Shown piece by piece: positions 7,755 through 16,009 of a DNA stretch of 39,292 bases (positions are counted from its first letter, which is position 1; each line of letters opens with the position of its first letter). The translations under genes and the position numbers were made by a program. The notes under the pieces were generated by a model. That model was not told where the DNA came from. It made no database searches and saw only the letters and a list, made by a program, of their open reading frames with translations. Source of the stretch: an uncultured Planctomycetaceae bacterium (GTDB lineage Bacteria; Planctomycetota; Planctomycetia; Planctomycetales; Planctomycetaceae); the NCBI GenBank assembly GCA_903861195.1, contig CAIOTJ010000501.1:1-39292 (forward strand). The letters run 5' to 3'.

Positions 7755-7786
7755 CACGCGCCGGCTCCACCGGTGCGTGTTGTTTT
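7755..7786 (+). terminator. Intrinsic terminator after the Skp-like gene
   Basis: CACGCGCCGG at 7755-7764 pairs with CCGGTGCGTG at 7770-7779 (10 pairs, one G-U, loop CTCCA), followed by TTGTTTT. It lies 45 nt after the lipoprotein stop and before the creatininase gene, making the two separate units. Confidence 0.72.
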
Positions 7787-7896
7787 ATGCTGGCCTTCAG
7801 TGCCGGCCAAGAAGACAATGCTGGCTGTCCGAGAGCTGCTCACCGACTTTTCAGACACCTTTTTGCAACGTCTCTTGATACACCTTGGATTTCCCC

Positions 7897-8775
7897 ATGA
7901 CCAGCCGCGCCGCCACTGAATACCGATACGAAAAGCTGACTTGGCCCGAGATCAATGACGCCGTCGACTTGGGCAAGATCTGTATCATTCCCGTCGGGTC
8001 GGTCGAACAGCATGGGCCGCACCTTCCTCTCGACGTCGATCTGGTGTGCCCGACAGGAATTGCCCGGGGAGCCGGGCAGGCCCTGCCTGAGAAGATTCTC
8101 GTCCTGCCCGTCATTGCGTATGGCTACACGGGCCATGTCATGGACTTCCCGGGCACCATCAACGGACACTATTCGACGTTTATCGAACATGTGCTCGACA
8201 TCACCAAATCGCTGGCCTATCACGGATTCAAGAAGATCCTGCTGCTGAATGGACACGGCTCGAACATGCCCAATCTCGACCTTGCCGCCCGACGCTGCAA
8301 CCTGGAGACCGATGCCGAGTGCGTGGTCACCGCCTGGTGGAACCTGTTGACGGTCGACAAATCGTTTCTTCCTGGCTGGCGCGAGAGCGCATTTCCAGGG
8401 GGCTGCGCCCATGCCTGCGAACTTGAAACATCTCTCTATTTGTACCTCGATGAGGACAACGTCCGGAAGGACCAGATCCACAGCGGAGACATCTCTTTCA
8501 ATCTCGATCAGAGCCCTTTCAATTGGGTCGACCTGTTTGGGGCGGGACCTTCAACCGTCATCTCGTGGACAAGCAGCTATAGTGAAACCGGGGTGCTGGG
8601 GGCGGCCGAGTTGGCGAGCCGGGGGAAGGGTGAGCGGGCCTATCGGGAAGCGGTACGGCAACTACTGAATTTCGTGGGTTATTGGCACCCCCGGCCACGC
8701 GACGACCGCCGCGATTTCCATCGCACGCCACCAACCATGCCTCTCCCCTGGGGACAGCAGCCAGCACCGCGGTGA
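7897..8775 (+). CDS. Creatininase-family metal-dependent amidohydrolase
   Basis: A 292-residue protein, near the family's usual 240-270 plus a short tail. It shows the family signature VGSVEQHGPHLPLDVD (E37, H39, D46), then GHVMDFPGTI, the NGHGSN loop with H120, and GGCAHACELETS with H172, E175 and E177. The family contains creatininase and formamidopyrimidine or mycofactocin-related hydrolases that open cyclic amides with two metal ions; the true substrate of this one is not visible. ATG 7897 is chosen over the in-frame TTG 7885. Single gene, with its own upstream terminator and no partner enzyme beside it. Confidence 0.85.
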   Translation: MTSRAATEYRYEKLTWPEINDAVDLGKICIIPVGSVEQHGPHLPLDVDLVCPTGIARGAGQALPEKILVLPVIAYGYTGHVMDFPGTINGHYSTFIEHVLDITKSLAYHGFKKILLLNGHGSNMPNLDLAARRCNLETDAECVVTAWWNLLTVDKSFLPGWRESAFPGGCAHACELETSLYLYLDEDNVRKDQIHSGDISFNLDQSPFNWVDLFGAGPSTVISWTSSYSETGVLGAAELASRGKGERAYREAVRQLLNFVGYWHPRPRDDRRDFHRTPPTMPLPWGQQPAPR

Positions 8776-8785
8776 AGCGCGATTC

Positions 8786-8801
8786 CAGACTCACAAGTCT
8801 G
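8786..8801 (+). repeat. Small perfect hairpin after the creatininase gene
   Basis: CAGACT at 8786-8791 and AGTCTG at 8796-8801 with loop CACA, 10 nt after the stop. No T-tract follows, so it is a weak terminator candidate at best. Confidence 0.35.
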
Positions 8802-9030
8802 TCTGAGGGACATGCAATTAAGAGATCTCGGCACTCTTGAGGCCCGTCCGGAGGTCAATCGTTTCCAGTTGAGCCGGTTTTACTGGTCATGCCTAAAAAT
8901 GTACCAGACGGACCGGGGCTCCGTGCTATCTCTGCCCCCATTTTGACTGGTACAATCTCGCGTCGTCTTCCAGGTCGACTCTCTGTTCCCGGGTCAGACC
9001 CCCCGACCTCGCTCCAGTCCAGTTTTGCAC

Positions 9031-10383
9031 ATGTCCACTTCGTCCGCCCCTGCCGACTATTCCCAACTCAGCCAGCAGTTACTGCAAAAACTTCAAGCCA
9101 AACAGGCCATTTTGGGGGTGGTTGGCCTAGGCTACGTCGGTCTGCCACTAGCCAATCTGTTTCACCAAAAAGGCTTCCGGGTGGTCGGGTTCGATATCGA
9201 TCAGCGGAAGGTCGACGCCCTGATGGCAGGGAAGAGCTATATTGGGCATATTCCCAACAGCCGCGTCGGTGAACTCGTGGCGGATGGCCGGTTCACTCCC
9301 ACGGTCGACTTTTCCAAAATGCGAGAGATCGACACGGTTTCGATTTGTGTGCCCACACCACTGAGCGCATACCGTGACCCTGACCTCAGTTACATCGAGT
9401 CCACCGGTCGCGCCCTGGCTCCTCATGTTCGGCGCGGTCACCTGATCGTTCTGGAAAGCACCACCTATCCCGGTACCACCCAGGAGGTGCTGCGTCCCAT
9501 CCTCGAAGCGGGGTCGGGTCTGAAGGCGGGGGTTGACTTCTTCCTGGGTTACAGCCCCGAGCGGGAAGATCCTGGCAATCCCAACTTCTCGACCTCGAAC
9601 ATCCCCAAGGTGGTGGGCGGTCTCGACCCCGAATCGCAGGCCGTTTCGGTCGCGCTGTATTCCCAGGCGGTCCCCAAGGTTGTTGGTGTCAGCTCGATGG
9701 AGGTCGCTGAAGCCTGCAAGATTCTCGAGAATACCTACCGCGCCGTCAACATCGCCTTGGTGAACGAGCTCAAGGTGGTCTTCGACCGCATGCAGCTCAG
9801 CATCTGGGAGGTGATCGACGCCGCCAAGACCAAGCCCTTCGGGTTTCAGGCTTTCTACCCGGGCCCCGGCCTCGGGGGTCACTGCATTCCGATCGACCCG
9901 TTTTACCTCACTTGGCTGGCCAAGCGGTATGGGCTCAACACACGCTTCATCGAACTGGCCGGCGAGGTCAACACCCACATGCCGCGGTATGTGGTCGAGC
10001 AGGTCACCGAAGGACTCAACCAGCACCGCAAATCGGTGCGGGGCTCGAAAATTGGCATCATTGGAATCGCCTACAAGAAGGACGTGGATGATCCCCGAGA
10101 GTCCCCGGCCTTTGAGATCATTGAGGAACTGCTCCACCTGGGAGCCGAAATCAGTTACCACGACCCCCATGTCCCGACTCTCCCGCGGATGCGGAAGTAC
10201 GACCTGCGACTCTCCAGCGAGCCACTGACGGACAATTGGTTGTCAGGCTTGGACTGTACTTTGATCGTCACCGATCACTCGGCTGTCGACTGGAATCTGG
10301 TCGCCCGCAATTCACGGCTGGTTGTGGATCCTCGCAATGCCTGCGGAAAGATTTCGAGTCCGCGCGATCACATCATCAACTGA
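9031..10383 (+). CDS. wbpA: Nucleotide-sugar dehydrogenase (UDP-N-acetylglucosamine 6-dehydrogenase type)
   Basis: A 450-residue NAD-dependent enzyme. The N-terminal Rossmann site is VVGLGYVGLPLA (glycines 32, 34, 37). The central domain has ESTTYPGTT and YSPEREDPGN. The catalytic cysteine C285 is in GGHCIPIDPFYL. The C-terminal UDP-binding domain follows with GIAYKKDVDDPRESPA. This is the UDP-GlcNAc/ManNAc dehydrogenase group rather than UDP-glucose dehydrogenase, judged from PGPGLGGHCIPIDP and the SPEREDPG motif. It oxidises the C6 hydroxyl in two steps to the uronic acid used in surface polysaccharides. ATG 9031 replaces an in-frame TTG 9025. No glycosyltransferase cluster is adjacent; it stands alone. 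Confidence 0.9.
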   Translation: MSTSSAPADYSQLSQQLLQKLQAKQAILGVVGLGYVGLPLANLFHQKGFRVVGFDIDQRKVDALMAGKSYIGHIPNSRVGELVADGRFTPTVDFSKMREIDTVSICVPTPLSAYRDPDLSYIESTGRALAPHVRRGHLIVLESTTYPGTTQEVLRPILEAGSGLKAGVDFFLGYSPEREDPGNPNFSTSNIPKVVGGLDPESQAVSVALYSQAVPKVVGVSSMEVAEACKILENTYRAVNIALVNELKVVFDRMQLSIWEVIDAAKTKPFGFQAFYPGPGLGGHCIPIDPFYLTWLAKRYGLNTRFIELAGEVNTHMPRYVVEQVTEGLNQHRKSVRGSKIGIIGIAYKKDVDDPRESPAFEIIEELLHLGAEISYHDPHVPTLPRMRKYDLRLSSEPLTDNWLSGLDCTLIVTDHSAVDWNLVARNSRLVVDPRNACGKISSPRDHIIN

Positions 10384-10440
10384 ACCCCCTGCCCCACTCT
10401 GCCTCAACGGTTTGGCATCTTGTCTGGTGCTGGCTCACAA

Positions 10441-10459
10441 CGCGGGGCAGGTGCCCGCG
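10441..10459. repeat. Hairpin between convergent genes
   Basis: CGCGGG at 10441-10446 pairs with CCCGCG at 10454-10459 around a 7-nt loop, between the dehydrogenase stop and the end of the Nudix fusion on the other strand. It could slow or end transcription from either side, but has no T-tract. Confidence 0.35.
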
Positions 10460-10548
10460 GTTTGCATCCTCCCGAAACCCTGCTGGATCACGAGAACTCG
10501 AGCTCCCCAACTTGGAGGGTCCGCCGTCCGGAGTGTGCAACCGTGGAA

Positions 10549-11769
10549 TCAGCGGGGCTTGTCTATTTCCATCCAGCTGGATAGGCAGGCCTGCATGATC
10601 ATTCCCACAGAGGCATGATCGACCAGGCGTTCTTCGAGAATCTGTCCCAGAGTCCGGACCTCCAACTGAGTTCGCTCGGTGTCGGCCGCAACGCCAAAAA
10701 TTTGGCCCTCGCGCTCACGTCGCTCGGCTTCTGCCAACTCCTGGGGGGTCAGGCGGACGCCAAACAGATACGCTTTGTGGGTGGAAAACGGCGCTACCAA
10801 CTGCCGGGCCTCCAGAGGCTGAAAACGCTCGGCCGGCAGCGTCATCCCCGTCTCCTCCCGCAATTCTCCCGCCGCCACCTCGCGGGGATCGACCCCCGGC
10901 TTGAAGGTCGAGCCGCCCGGGAGGTCGTGTACAAATCCGTCGGCCGTCCGCCCAGGAGAACGAAACTCCCGGATCAGGACAATCCGCATGTCGAGCAGCG
11001 CATGTGTCGCTTCATCGGGACAAAAGGCACAAATGGCCGAGATGTCGGGCCGCGAGAGGATGAACTCGTTCTCCTTATGCCGCTGCTCGGCGGCTACCCA
11101 GATTTTCACATGGAGGGCATAGCTGAGTAGCAGGTTGTTCGCCTGAGGAATGTAGAAACTCCAGAGCACCCGGGCGGCATCCAGCCGGTTCCCTGCCTGG
11201 GTTAACTCGCGATACCAACCCTGGAATTGAGGCGTGCGCCAGACGGCGAGAGGGACCAACCGCTCAGCTGCGGTTCGCGCGGCCCCCTCCCCCAGCCGCT
11301 GTACAACCATCTGCGCCAAATGATCGAGAGTCGCCGCCGGCTCATGGAATGGCGGCTTCTGCTTCGAGTTCACGGTGCGGTATCGGGCATCCAGATAACT
11401 CGCCTTGGGAGAGTCTTCCGGTCGGCCATAAAGCAGTTTGCCGGAGTTGAGCCACTCGCCAAACTCGACATTCGTGGTGAAGCCCGGCAAGAGTTGCAGA
11501 TCGCGGGGAACCCACATCAAAACGACATCACAACAGACCAGATGAGCCGACTCCCAGGCGATCTGGTCGTTGTAGTCGCGAGGCCACTCCCCATTTCGGG
11601 GCACCGGAGCCAGCACCGTTCCCATGTAACCCGCCCGGCGCAGCGCCTCAATCGCCTCGGGCCGCCAATTGGGATCCCCCTCTTTCCGGGGGGATGGACC
11701 CGCCAGAAATACTGTGCTCGTAATTGTCTCCGGAAGCTCCTCCGGAGAATGTACTACCTGCAGAGCCAT
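10549..11769 (-). CDS. Nucleoside 2-deoxyribosyltransferase-like / Nudix hydrolase fusion
   Basis: A 406-residue two-domain protein. Residues about 18-130 look like a deoxyribosyltransferase-like fold: TVFLAGPSPR, a WESAHL helix, VVLMWVPRD and TNVEFGEW with a candidate catalytic E102. Residues about 205-250 form a helical linker. Residues about 250-400 are a Nudix domain of ADP-ribose pyrophosphatase type: LPGGSTF at 283-289 and GELREETGM at 301-309. The arginine of the standard REUxEE motif is glycine, but the metal-binding acidic residues E302, E305 and E306 are kept. The likely role is handling damaged or modified nucleosides or nucleotide-sugar derivatives; the substrate is unknown. ATG 11769 has AGGAG a few bases upstream and is chosen over an upstream non-homologous extension. 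Convergent with the wbpA-like gene. Confidence 0.8.
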   Translation of the reverse strand: MALQVVHSPEELPETITSTVFLAGPSPRKEGDPNWRPEAIEALRRAGYMGTVLAPVPRNGEWPRDYNDQIAWESAHLVCCDVVLMWVPRDLQLLPGFTTNVEFGEWLNSGKLLYGRPEDSPKASYLDARYRTVNSKQKPPFHEPAATLDHLAQMVVQRLGEGAARTAAERLVPLAVWRTPQFQGWYRELTQAGNRLDAARVLWSFYIPQANNLLLSYALHVKIWVAAEQRHKENEFILSRPDISAICAFCPDEATHALLDMRIVLIREFRSPGRTADGFVHDLPGGSTFKPGVDPREVAAGELREETGMTLPAERFQPLEARQLVAPFSTHKAYLFGVRLTPQELAEAERREREGQIFGVAADTERTQLEVRTLGQILEERLVDHASVGMIMQACLSSWMEIDKPR

Positions 11770-11935
11770 CACCGCTCCTGACCATGGGAGGTTGCCCCCC
11801 GCCGTCTCGTATGTTCCAGCGAGTTGGAGTCTATCCCAGCCAGCGTTCTCTCGCGAGATCTCGGCGAAAAGCACAGCCGTTGGGCGAAGCTTCCGGGCCG
11901 GGAAGGTCCCTGCGTTGGTCTCATCCCAGTTGGTC

Positions 11936-13309
11936 TCACCCCACCAGACACACTCGCAGATCCATCACATTGGTGTGCGTCGGACCTGTCTTCAACAGTC
12001 CTCCAGTGGCTTCCAGAAAGTGATAGGCATCGTTGCTGGCCAGGGATTCGCGAGCATTCAGGCCGAGGCGCCGGGCCGCGGCTGCCACTCCGGCACTGGC
12101 CCACCCCCCCGCGGCGTCTGTCGGCCCATCCTCACCATCCGTCCCCCCCGACAACACCACGATGTTGTCGGGGAACAGCCCCCCCACCGGTGCCGACAGC
12201 GTCTCCAGGGCGGCTAACGCCAATTGCTGATTGCGGCCCCCCAGTCCACGCTCACCAGGCGGGGCCAACCGTACCACGGGCTCGCCACCACTCAGCACAC
12301 ACACCTTTCCCCCGTCGCCACCCCTCTCGTAACTCAACCGCTCGCATTCCCGCGCCAATCCGCAACCCACCTCGGTTGCTTCGCCGGTATTGTCCGAGCC
12401 GGCATCCACCACCCGGTATCCCAATTGCTCCGCCTTCCGCTTGGCAGCCTCCACCGCCACCCGATTCGTGCCAATCAAGTGGTTGCGCACCGTGGTCATC
12501 GCAACCTCGGTGGCACGCCTTGACGAGTCACCGGCGTTGGATTGAGCAAGCAGTCTCCACACACTTGCAGGCACACTGGCCGAATTTCCGCAAAACCTGG
12601 CCAGCACGGCCTCGGCCTCGGCAGGGGTCGACTCATCATCGACTGTTGGTCCCGAGGCGATAATGCCCAGCGGGTCACCCACAACATCCGAAATGATGAG
12701 TGTCTCGGTCCGGGTCGCCGCGATCGCGCGGGCCAGCCCGCCCCCTTTGATTTCCGAGAGCTGCTTCCGGACAGTATTCAATTCATGGATTGTCGCCCCC
12801 CCCTGCATCAACAGCCTGGTCACCAACTGCTTTTCAGTCAGTGTGACCCCAGCCATCGGCGCAGGCAACAAGGCGCTCCCTCCGCCAGAGATCAACACGA
12901 GACACAGATCTTTCGGGGCCAGCCGCGAGACCAAATCGAGAATCTGGCGAGACCCTTCCACCCCAGCCGCTGTCGGCTCATTGAGCCCCGCTGGACGTGC
13001 GGCATGCAGGTGGATCTTCTGCAACCGACGCACACAGTCGGCAGGGACGTTGATCCAGCCGCAAACCCGTTCCGCCACCCACCGCGGGCCCAACGCCTCT
13101 TCGACCCCAGCCGCCATCCCGGCCCCCGCCTTTCCCGCCCCGACCACGCACAATCGACCGAATGAATCCCAGGGATAAACCCGGCCGCAGATCGAAAGTC
13201 CCTCCGGCGTCGCACGCAGCACCTCTCGCACCAGCCGGCTGGCATCCACCGCCGCCACTCCAGCCCGCCAAATCTCCACGGAATCGGTCACCAGTCGTTC
13301 TTGCTGCAT
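11936..13309 (-). CDS. Glycerate 2-kinase, MOFRL family (GckA/TtuD type)
   Basis: A 457-residue protein. The N-terminal DUF4147 domain has VVGAGKAGAGMA (about 55-66), then LISGGGSALLPAP (139-151), LNTVRKQLSEIKGG and SDVVGDPLGIIASGPTVDD. The C-terminal MOFRL domain ends with LSGGTDGEDGPTDAAGG, the motif that names the group. Enzymes of this type phosphorylate D-glycerate at C2, feeding 2-phosphoglycerate into glycolysis from serine, glyoxylate or tartrate/sugar-acid degradation. The gene lies 166 bp upstream of the Nudix fusion on the same strand and is divergent from a Gfo/Idh-family oxidoreductase, with which it shares a 175-bp promoter region. A link to the dehydratase at 2582-4129 in sugar-acid use is possible but not shown. 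Confidence 0.9.
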   Translation of the reverse strand: MQQERLVTDSVEIWRAGVAAVDASRLVREVLRATPEGLSICGRVYPWDSFGRLCVVGAGKAGAGMAAGVEEALGPRWVAERVCGWINVPADCVRRLQKIHLHAARPAGLNEPTAAGVEGSRQILDLVSRLAPKDLCLVLISGGGSALLPAPMAGVTLTEKQLVTRLLMQGGATIHELNTVRKQLSEIKGGGLARAIAATRTETLIISDVVGDPLGIIASGPTVDDESTPAEAEAVLARFCGNSASVPASVWRLLAQSNAGDSSRRATEVAMTTVRNHLIGTNRVAVEAAKRKAEQLGYRVVDAGSDNTGEATEVGCGLARECERLSYERGGDGGKVCVLSGGEPVVRLAPPGERGLGGRNQQLALAALETLSAPVGGLFPDNIVVLSGGTDGEDGPTDAAGGWASAGVAAAARRLGLNARESLASNDAYHFLEATGGLLKTGPTHTNVMDLRVCLVG

Positions 13310-13484
13310 GCCTTCGTTTTACCCTTCGTTGGCCTCCGGGGAAACCCTCTGTGCCCCTGAAAGACAGGAGGGTTGCGTCCATCCGACGCGGGGTTCTGAA
13401 TTGACCGCCAATGCCCCGCTTGAGATCCTCGCCCGACTCACGTGTTTGTGCCCGCTCCCCTCTTCCTCGAGCGACGACCGTCCC

Positions 13485-14528
13485 ATGGCCGATCGAATTC
13501 CGGTAGTCGTCCTCACTCAGGCCGGCGGCGCCCATGTCGAAGGCTATCTACAAGGGTTGGCGGCCAGTGACATCTGCGGCCCTGTCATCCTCTCGGATCC
13601 CGACGGCAACTGGGCCGACAAAGCCCGGCAGATCCTGCAGGACCGGTTGCACTCCGTGGTGCAGACGCCTGCCGCCGCGCTGCAGCAGGTCTCTCAGGGG
13701 CCGTCACTGGCCCTCATCTCCTACGAGGCCCGGCTCGCACCACCCATCATCCAATCGGCCCTCCAGGCGGGCTGCCACGTGCTGGCCGAGAAGCCAGGCT
13801 GCGTTCGGGTGGAAGACTTTCGACCACTCGTCCAACTGGCCGACAGCCGCCATCAGTTTCTGATGCTCGCCTTCGCCAACCGTCTCAAGCCAGAGATCGA
13901 GTCGGCCCGCCGGTTGATTGCCGAGGGCAGCCTGGGCCGGATCTTCGGCATCGAATTGCACCTTGTGGCTGACCAAACCCGTTTGACCAACCCCGCCTAC
14001 CACAAGCAATGGTACGCCTCACGGGAACGAGCGGGGGGCGGACATCTCATCTGGCTGGGAATCCACTGGCTGGATTTGGCGATGTTTGTGACCGGGTCTT
14101 CCATCGTGGCTGCGACGGGGCTGACGGCCAACGTGGGGGGCCAACCCCTGAACGTCGAAGACTCGGCCGTCGCCGCGCTGCGGTTCGAAGCGGGATTTCT
14201 GGGAACGCTGACCTCGGGCTACTACCTGCAGAGCGGCTATCACTCGCACCTGCAGGTCTGGGGTTCGCAGGGCTGGCTGAAGATGGATCCGGTGAACGAG
14301 AAGCAACTTCGCTGGTCGGTTTATCAGGGACCACGAGCTGGAGAAATCCAGGAGCTTCCCCCCTCCACCACTCCCAACAGCTATACCCCCCTTGTCCAGG
14401 CCTCGCTGGCGGCCGCACTACGCAATGATTCGCCCCCGCTCACTGCGGCCGATTCCCTGCGTGCCCTGGAGACGGTCTATGGGGTCTACCGCGCGATGGA
14501 GACCGGGCAGACTCAAACCATCGGCTGA
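13485..14528 (+). CDS. Gfo/Idh/MocA-family oxidoreductase
   Basis: A 347-residue protein. The Rossmann half starts VVVLTQAGGAHVEGY, where the standard GxGxxG is loosened, and carries the family signature AEKPG (101-105). The C-terminal half has GSLGRIFGIELH and GGGHLIWLGIHWLDL with the conserved histidine, then the beta sheet typical of glucose-fructose oxidoreductase-like enzymes. These use NAD(P) to oxidise or reduce sugars, inositols or sugar acids, and are numerous in Planctomycetota. ATG 13485 is preferred to an open extension back to 13308 because the family begins there. It runs towards a Tat-exported protein gene on the other strand, 90 bp away. Confidence 0.85.
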   Translation: MADRIPVVVLTQAGGAHVEGYLQGLAASDICGPVILSDPDGNWADKARQILQDRLHSVVQTPAAALQQVSQGPSLALISYEARLAPPIIQSALQAGCHVLAEKPGCVRVEDFRPLVQLADSRHQFLMLAFANRLKPEIESARRLIAEGSLGRIFGIELHLVADQTRLTNPAYHKQWYASRERAGGGHLIWLGIHWLDLAMFVTGSSIVAATGLTANVGGQPLNVEDSAVAALRFEAGFLGTLTSGYYLQSGYHSHLQVWGSQGWLKMDPVNEKQLRWSVYQGPRAGEIQELPPSTTPNSYTPLVQASLAAALRNDSPPLTAADSLRALETVYGVYRAMETGQTQTIG

Positions 14529-14537
14529 ACAGAACCG

Positions 14538-14572
14538 GACGATCGCTGCTGATACGGCGCAGAGTGATCGTC
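14538..14572. repeat. Inverted repeat between convergent genes
   Basis: GACGATC at 14538-14544 and GATCGTC at 14566-14572 flank a 21-nt loop just after the oxidoreductase stop, with a further CTG/CAG pair inside. Without a T-tract it is a weak bidirectional terminator candidate. Confidence 0.35.
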
Positions 14573-14618
14573 GCGAATCGCTCGGCCTGCTGGGGAACTC
14601 GACAGCACGCGTCGGATC

Positions 14619-15896
14619 TCAATCGTTCGGTAACTGCAGCGGCGAGTCGGGATGATTGGCGTAAGGCCAATCGGTCCCAGTGTAGCGGATGGCCAATTCC
14701 GGGGTTTCAATTCGCTCCCCGTGTTTGGAATGACTCTGCATCACCCGGTCCAGAATGCCGGTGGTCAACAGGGTCCGTTCGACAGGGTAGACGTTTTTTC
14801 TCTGCCGAAGTGTTTGCTCGATCGCCCGCAGCAGATAGGCGAAGTGACCGAACGGGGCGTTCTCCTGCAGCTTGAACCAGGTGGCGACCGGCTCGTCTCG
14901 TCCCTTGAGCTTGAGGGCACAGCAGAACTGACCGACCGCTCCATTCGCCATCACCACGGACGTCCGCAGGCCATCGACATGTTCGAGATCGTAGACCGCC
15001 GCGTCGTCGCGCAGCTTCCATTCACCCACCGCGGGGCTTGATCCAGCGGGCAGCGTGGCGAGCGCCGCCTCCAGCAAGGGACGCGACCAGACCCCCTGCG
15101 CGGCGGTCTGGAAGATCTGCGCCGCGGGAATGGTCCGCACCGATTGGACTCCGGTTTCTCCCCCCCGCCGTCGTTCCAGCAAACACTGATGCATTTCGAG
15201 GGCGTGGAATCCATAGGCTTCAAGCCCGCCATACCCCACCGAGACCATCCCTTCAATCTCACACCCTTGGGGCAGATCCAGCCCCGGCACCCGCCACGCC
15301 ACCGGCAGCGAGGAACCGGCCAATAGGGGGAACTTCAGCTCCCGCGACAGTTCGACCATCGCCCGGGCATCTTCAAACCGATAGCCCAGGTGCTTGTCGT
15401 TGAACACGGGCACCGACTGGCCCACGCGTCGAAATGTCGCGGCAATCCCTTCCAAAAACCGCCGCCGGGGATATTGATGCTGTTGGGTGTCGGGGGTGTA
15501 CGGGTAGTTCCCATGCTCGCCAATGCTCAACACTCCGGCCACTTGCAGGCGGTCGGTCCCCTGCGTCAGGGCCTCATCGATCGACTGGCACCAGCGAAAA
15601 CCATGCTTCTCCGCCAGGCCCCGGCTCAATTCCCCCTCGGGAGCCTGATCGACCCACAGCGAAACCAGCCGCAGCCCCGGCCCTGCCCCGCCATCCTGTT
15701 GCCATCCCTCCAGAATTTTCCCGGCCAGCACATCGGTATGACTGTTCTTCGTATAGACCGTGCCAATGACGGCGACCGGAAGTATTTGGGGCTCAGTCCC
15801 CGGCATCCAACCCGGCCAACTCCCCGTCAGAAATCCACCCGTCAGCCCCGCCGACATCCCGGCCTGCAATACGTTCCGGCGGGAAAGTCGCGTCAT
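14619..15896 (-). CDS. Tat-exported protein of planctomycete type, function unknown
   Basis: A 425-residue protein beginning with a twin-arginine signal, LSRRNVLQAG, followed by a hydrophobic glycine-rich stretch. The mature part starts with a strand and loop VAVIGTVYTKNSHTD like a Rossmann edge, then VAGVLSIGEHGNYPY, VFNDKHLGYRFEDA, PLLAGSSLPVAWR and GYGGLEAYGFHALE. These resemble conserved planctomycete hypothetical proteins related in fold to sugar oxidoreductases, but I do not recognise a named family with known activity. The Tat signal implies export already folded, often with a bound cofactor. ATG 15896 has AGGAG 8 bases upstream. The convergent neighbour is a Gfo/Idh oxidoreductase, so a role in sugar oxidation in the periplasm is a reasonable guess only. 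Confidence 0.75.
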   Translation of the reverse strand: MTRLSRRNVLQAGMSAGLTGGFLTGSWPGWMPGTEPQILPVAVIGTVYTKNSHTDVLAGKILEGWQQDGGAGPGLRLVSLWVDQAPEGELSRGLAEKHGFRWCQSIDEALTQGTDRLQVAGVLSIGEHGNYPYTPDTQQHQYPRRRFLEGIAATFRRVGQSVPVFNDKHLGYRFEDARAMVELSRELKFPLLAGSSLPVAWRVPGLDLPQGCEIEGMVSVGYGGLEAYGFHALEMHQCLLERRRGGETGVQSVRTIPAAQIFQTAAQGVWSRPLLEAALATLPAGSSPAVGEWKLRDDAAVYDLEHVDGLRTSVVMANGAVGQFCCALKLKGRDEPVATWFKLQENAPFGHFAYLLRAIEQTLRQRKNVYPVERTLLTTGILDRVMQSHSKHGERIETPELAIRYTGTDWPYANHPDSPLQLPND

Positions 15897-16009
15897 GGTG
15901 TGGCTCCTGGGGGATGGCAGTCGATGGAAGACAGGATCGCGGCGGATGGTTCCCGCGAAACTCGACAAAGCGAAGCGTACCGCCGCGGACGCACGTATTC
16001 ACCACTCTC

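Noticed and set aside
8943-8956. TTGACT and TACAAT upstream of the wbpA-like gene
   Set aside because: The two hexamers are only about 2 bp apart, so they cannot form one promoter.
10615-11130. 171-residue plus-strand frame opposite the Nudix fusion
   Set aside because: Antisense shadow of the Nudix domain; the opposite strand has clear family motifs and a Shine-Dalgarno.
12542-13165. 207-residue plus-strand frame opposite the glycerate kinase
   Set aside because: Antisense to a gene with complete MOFRL motifs; composition is rich in R, P and H with no recognisable domain.
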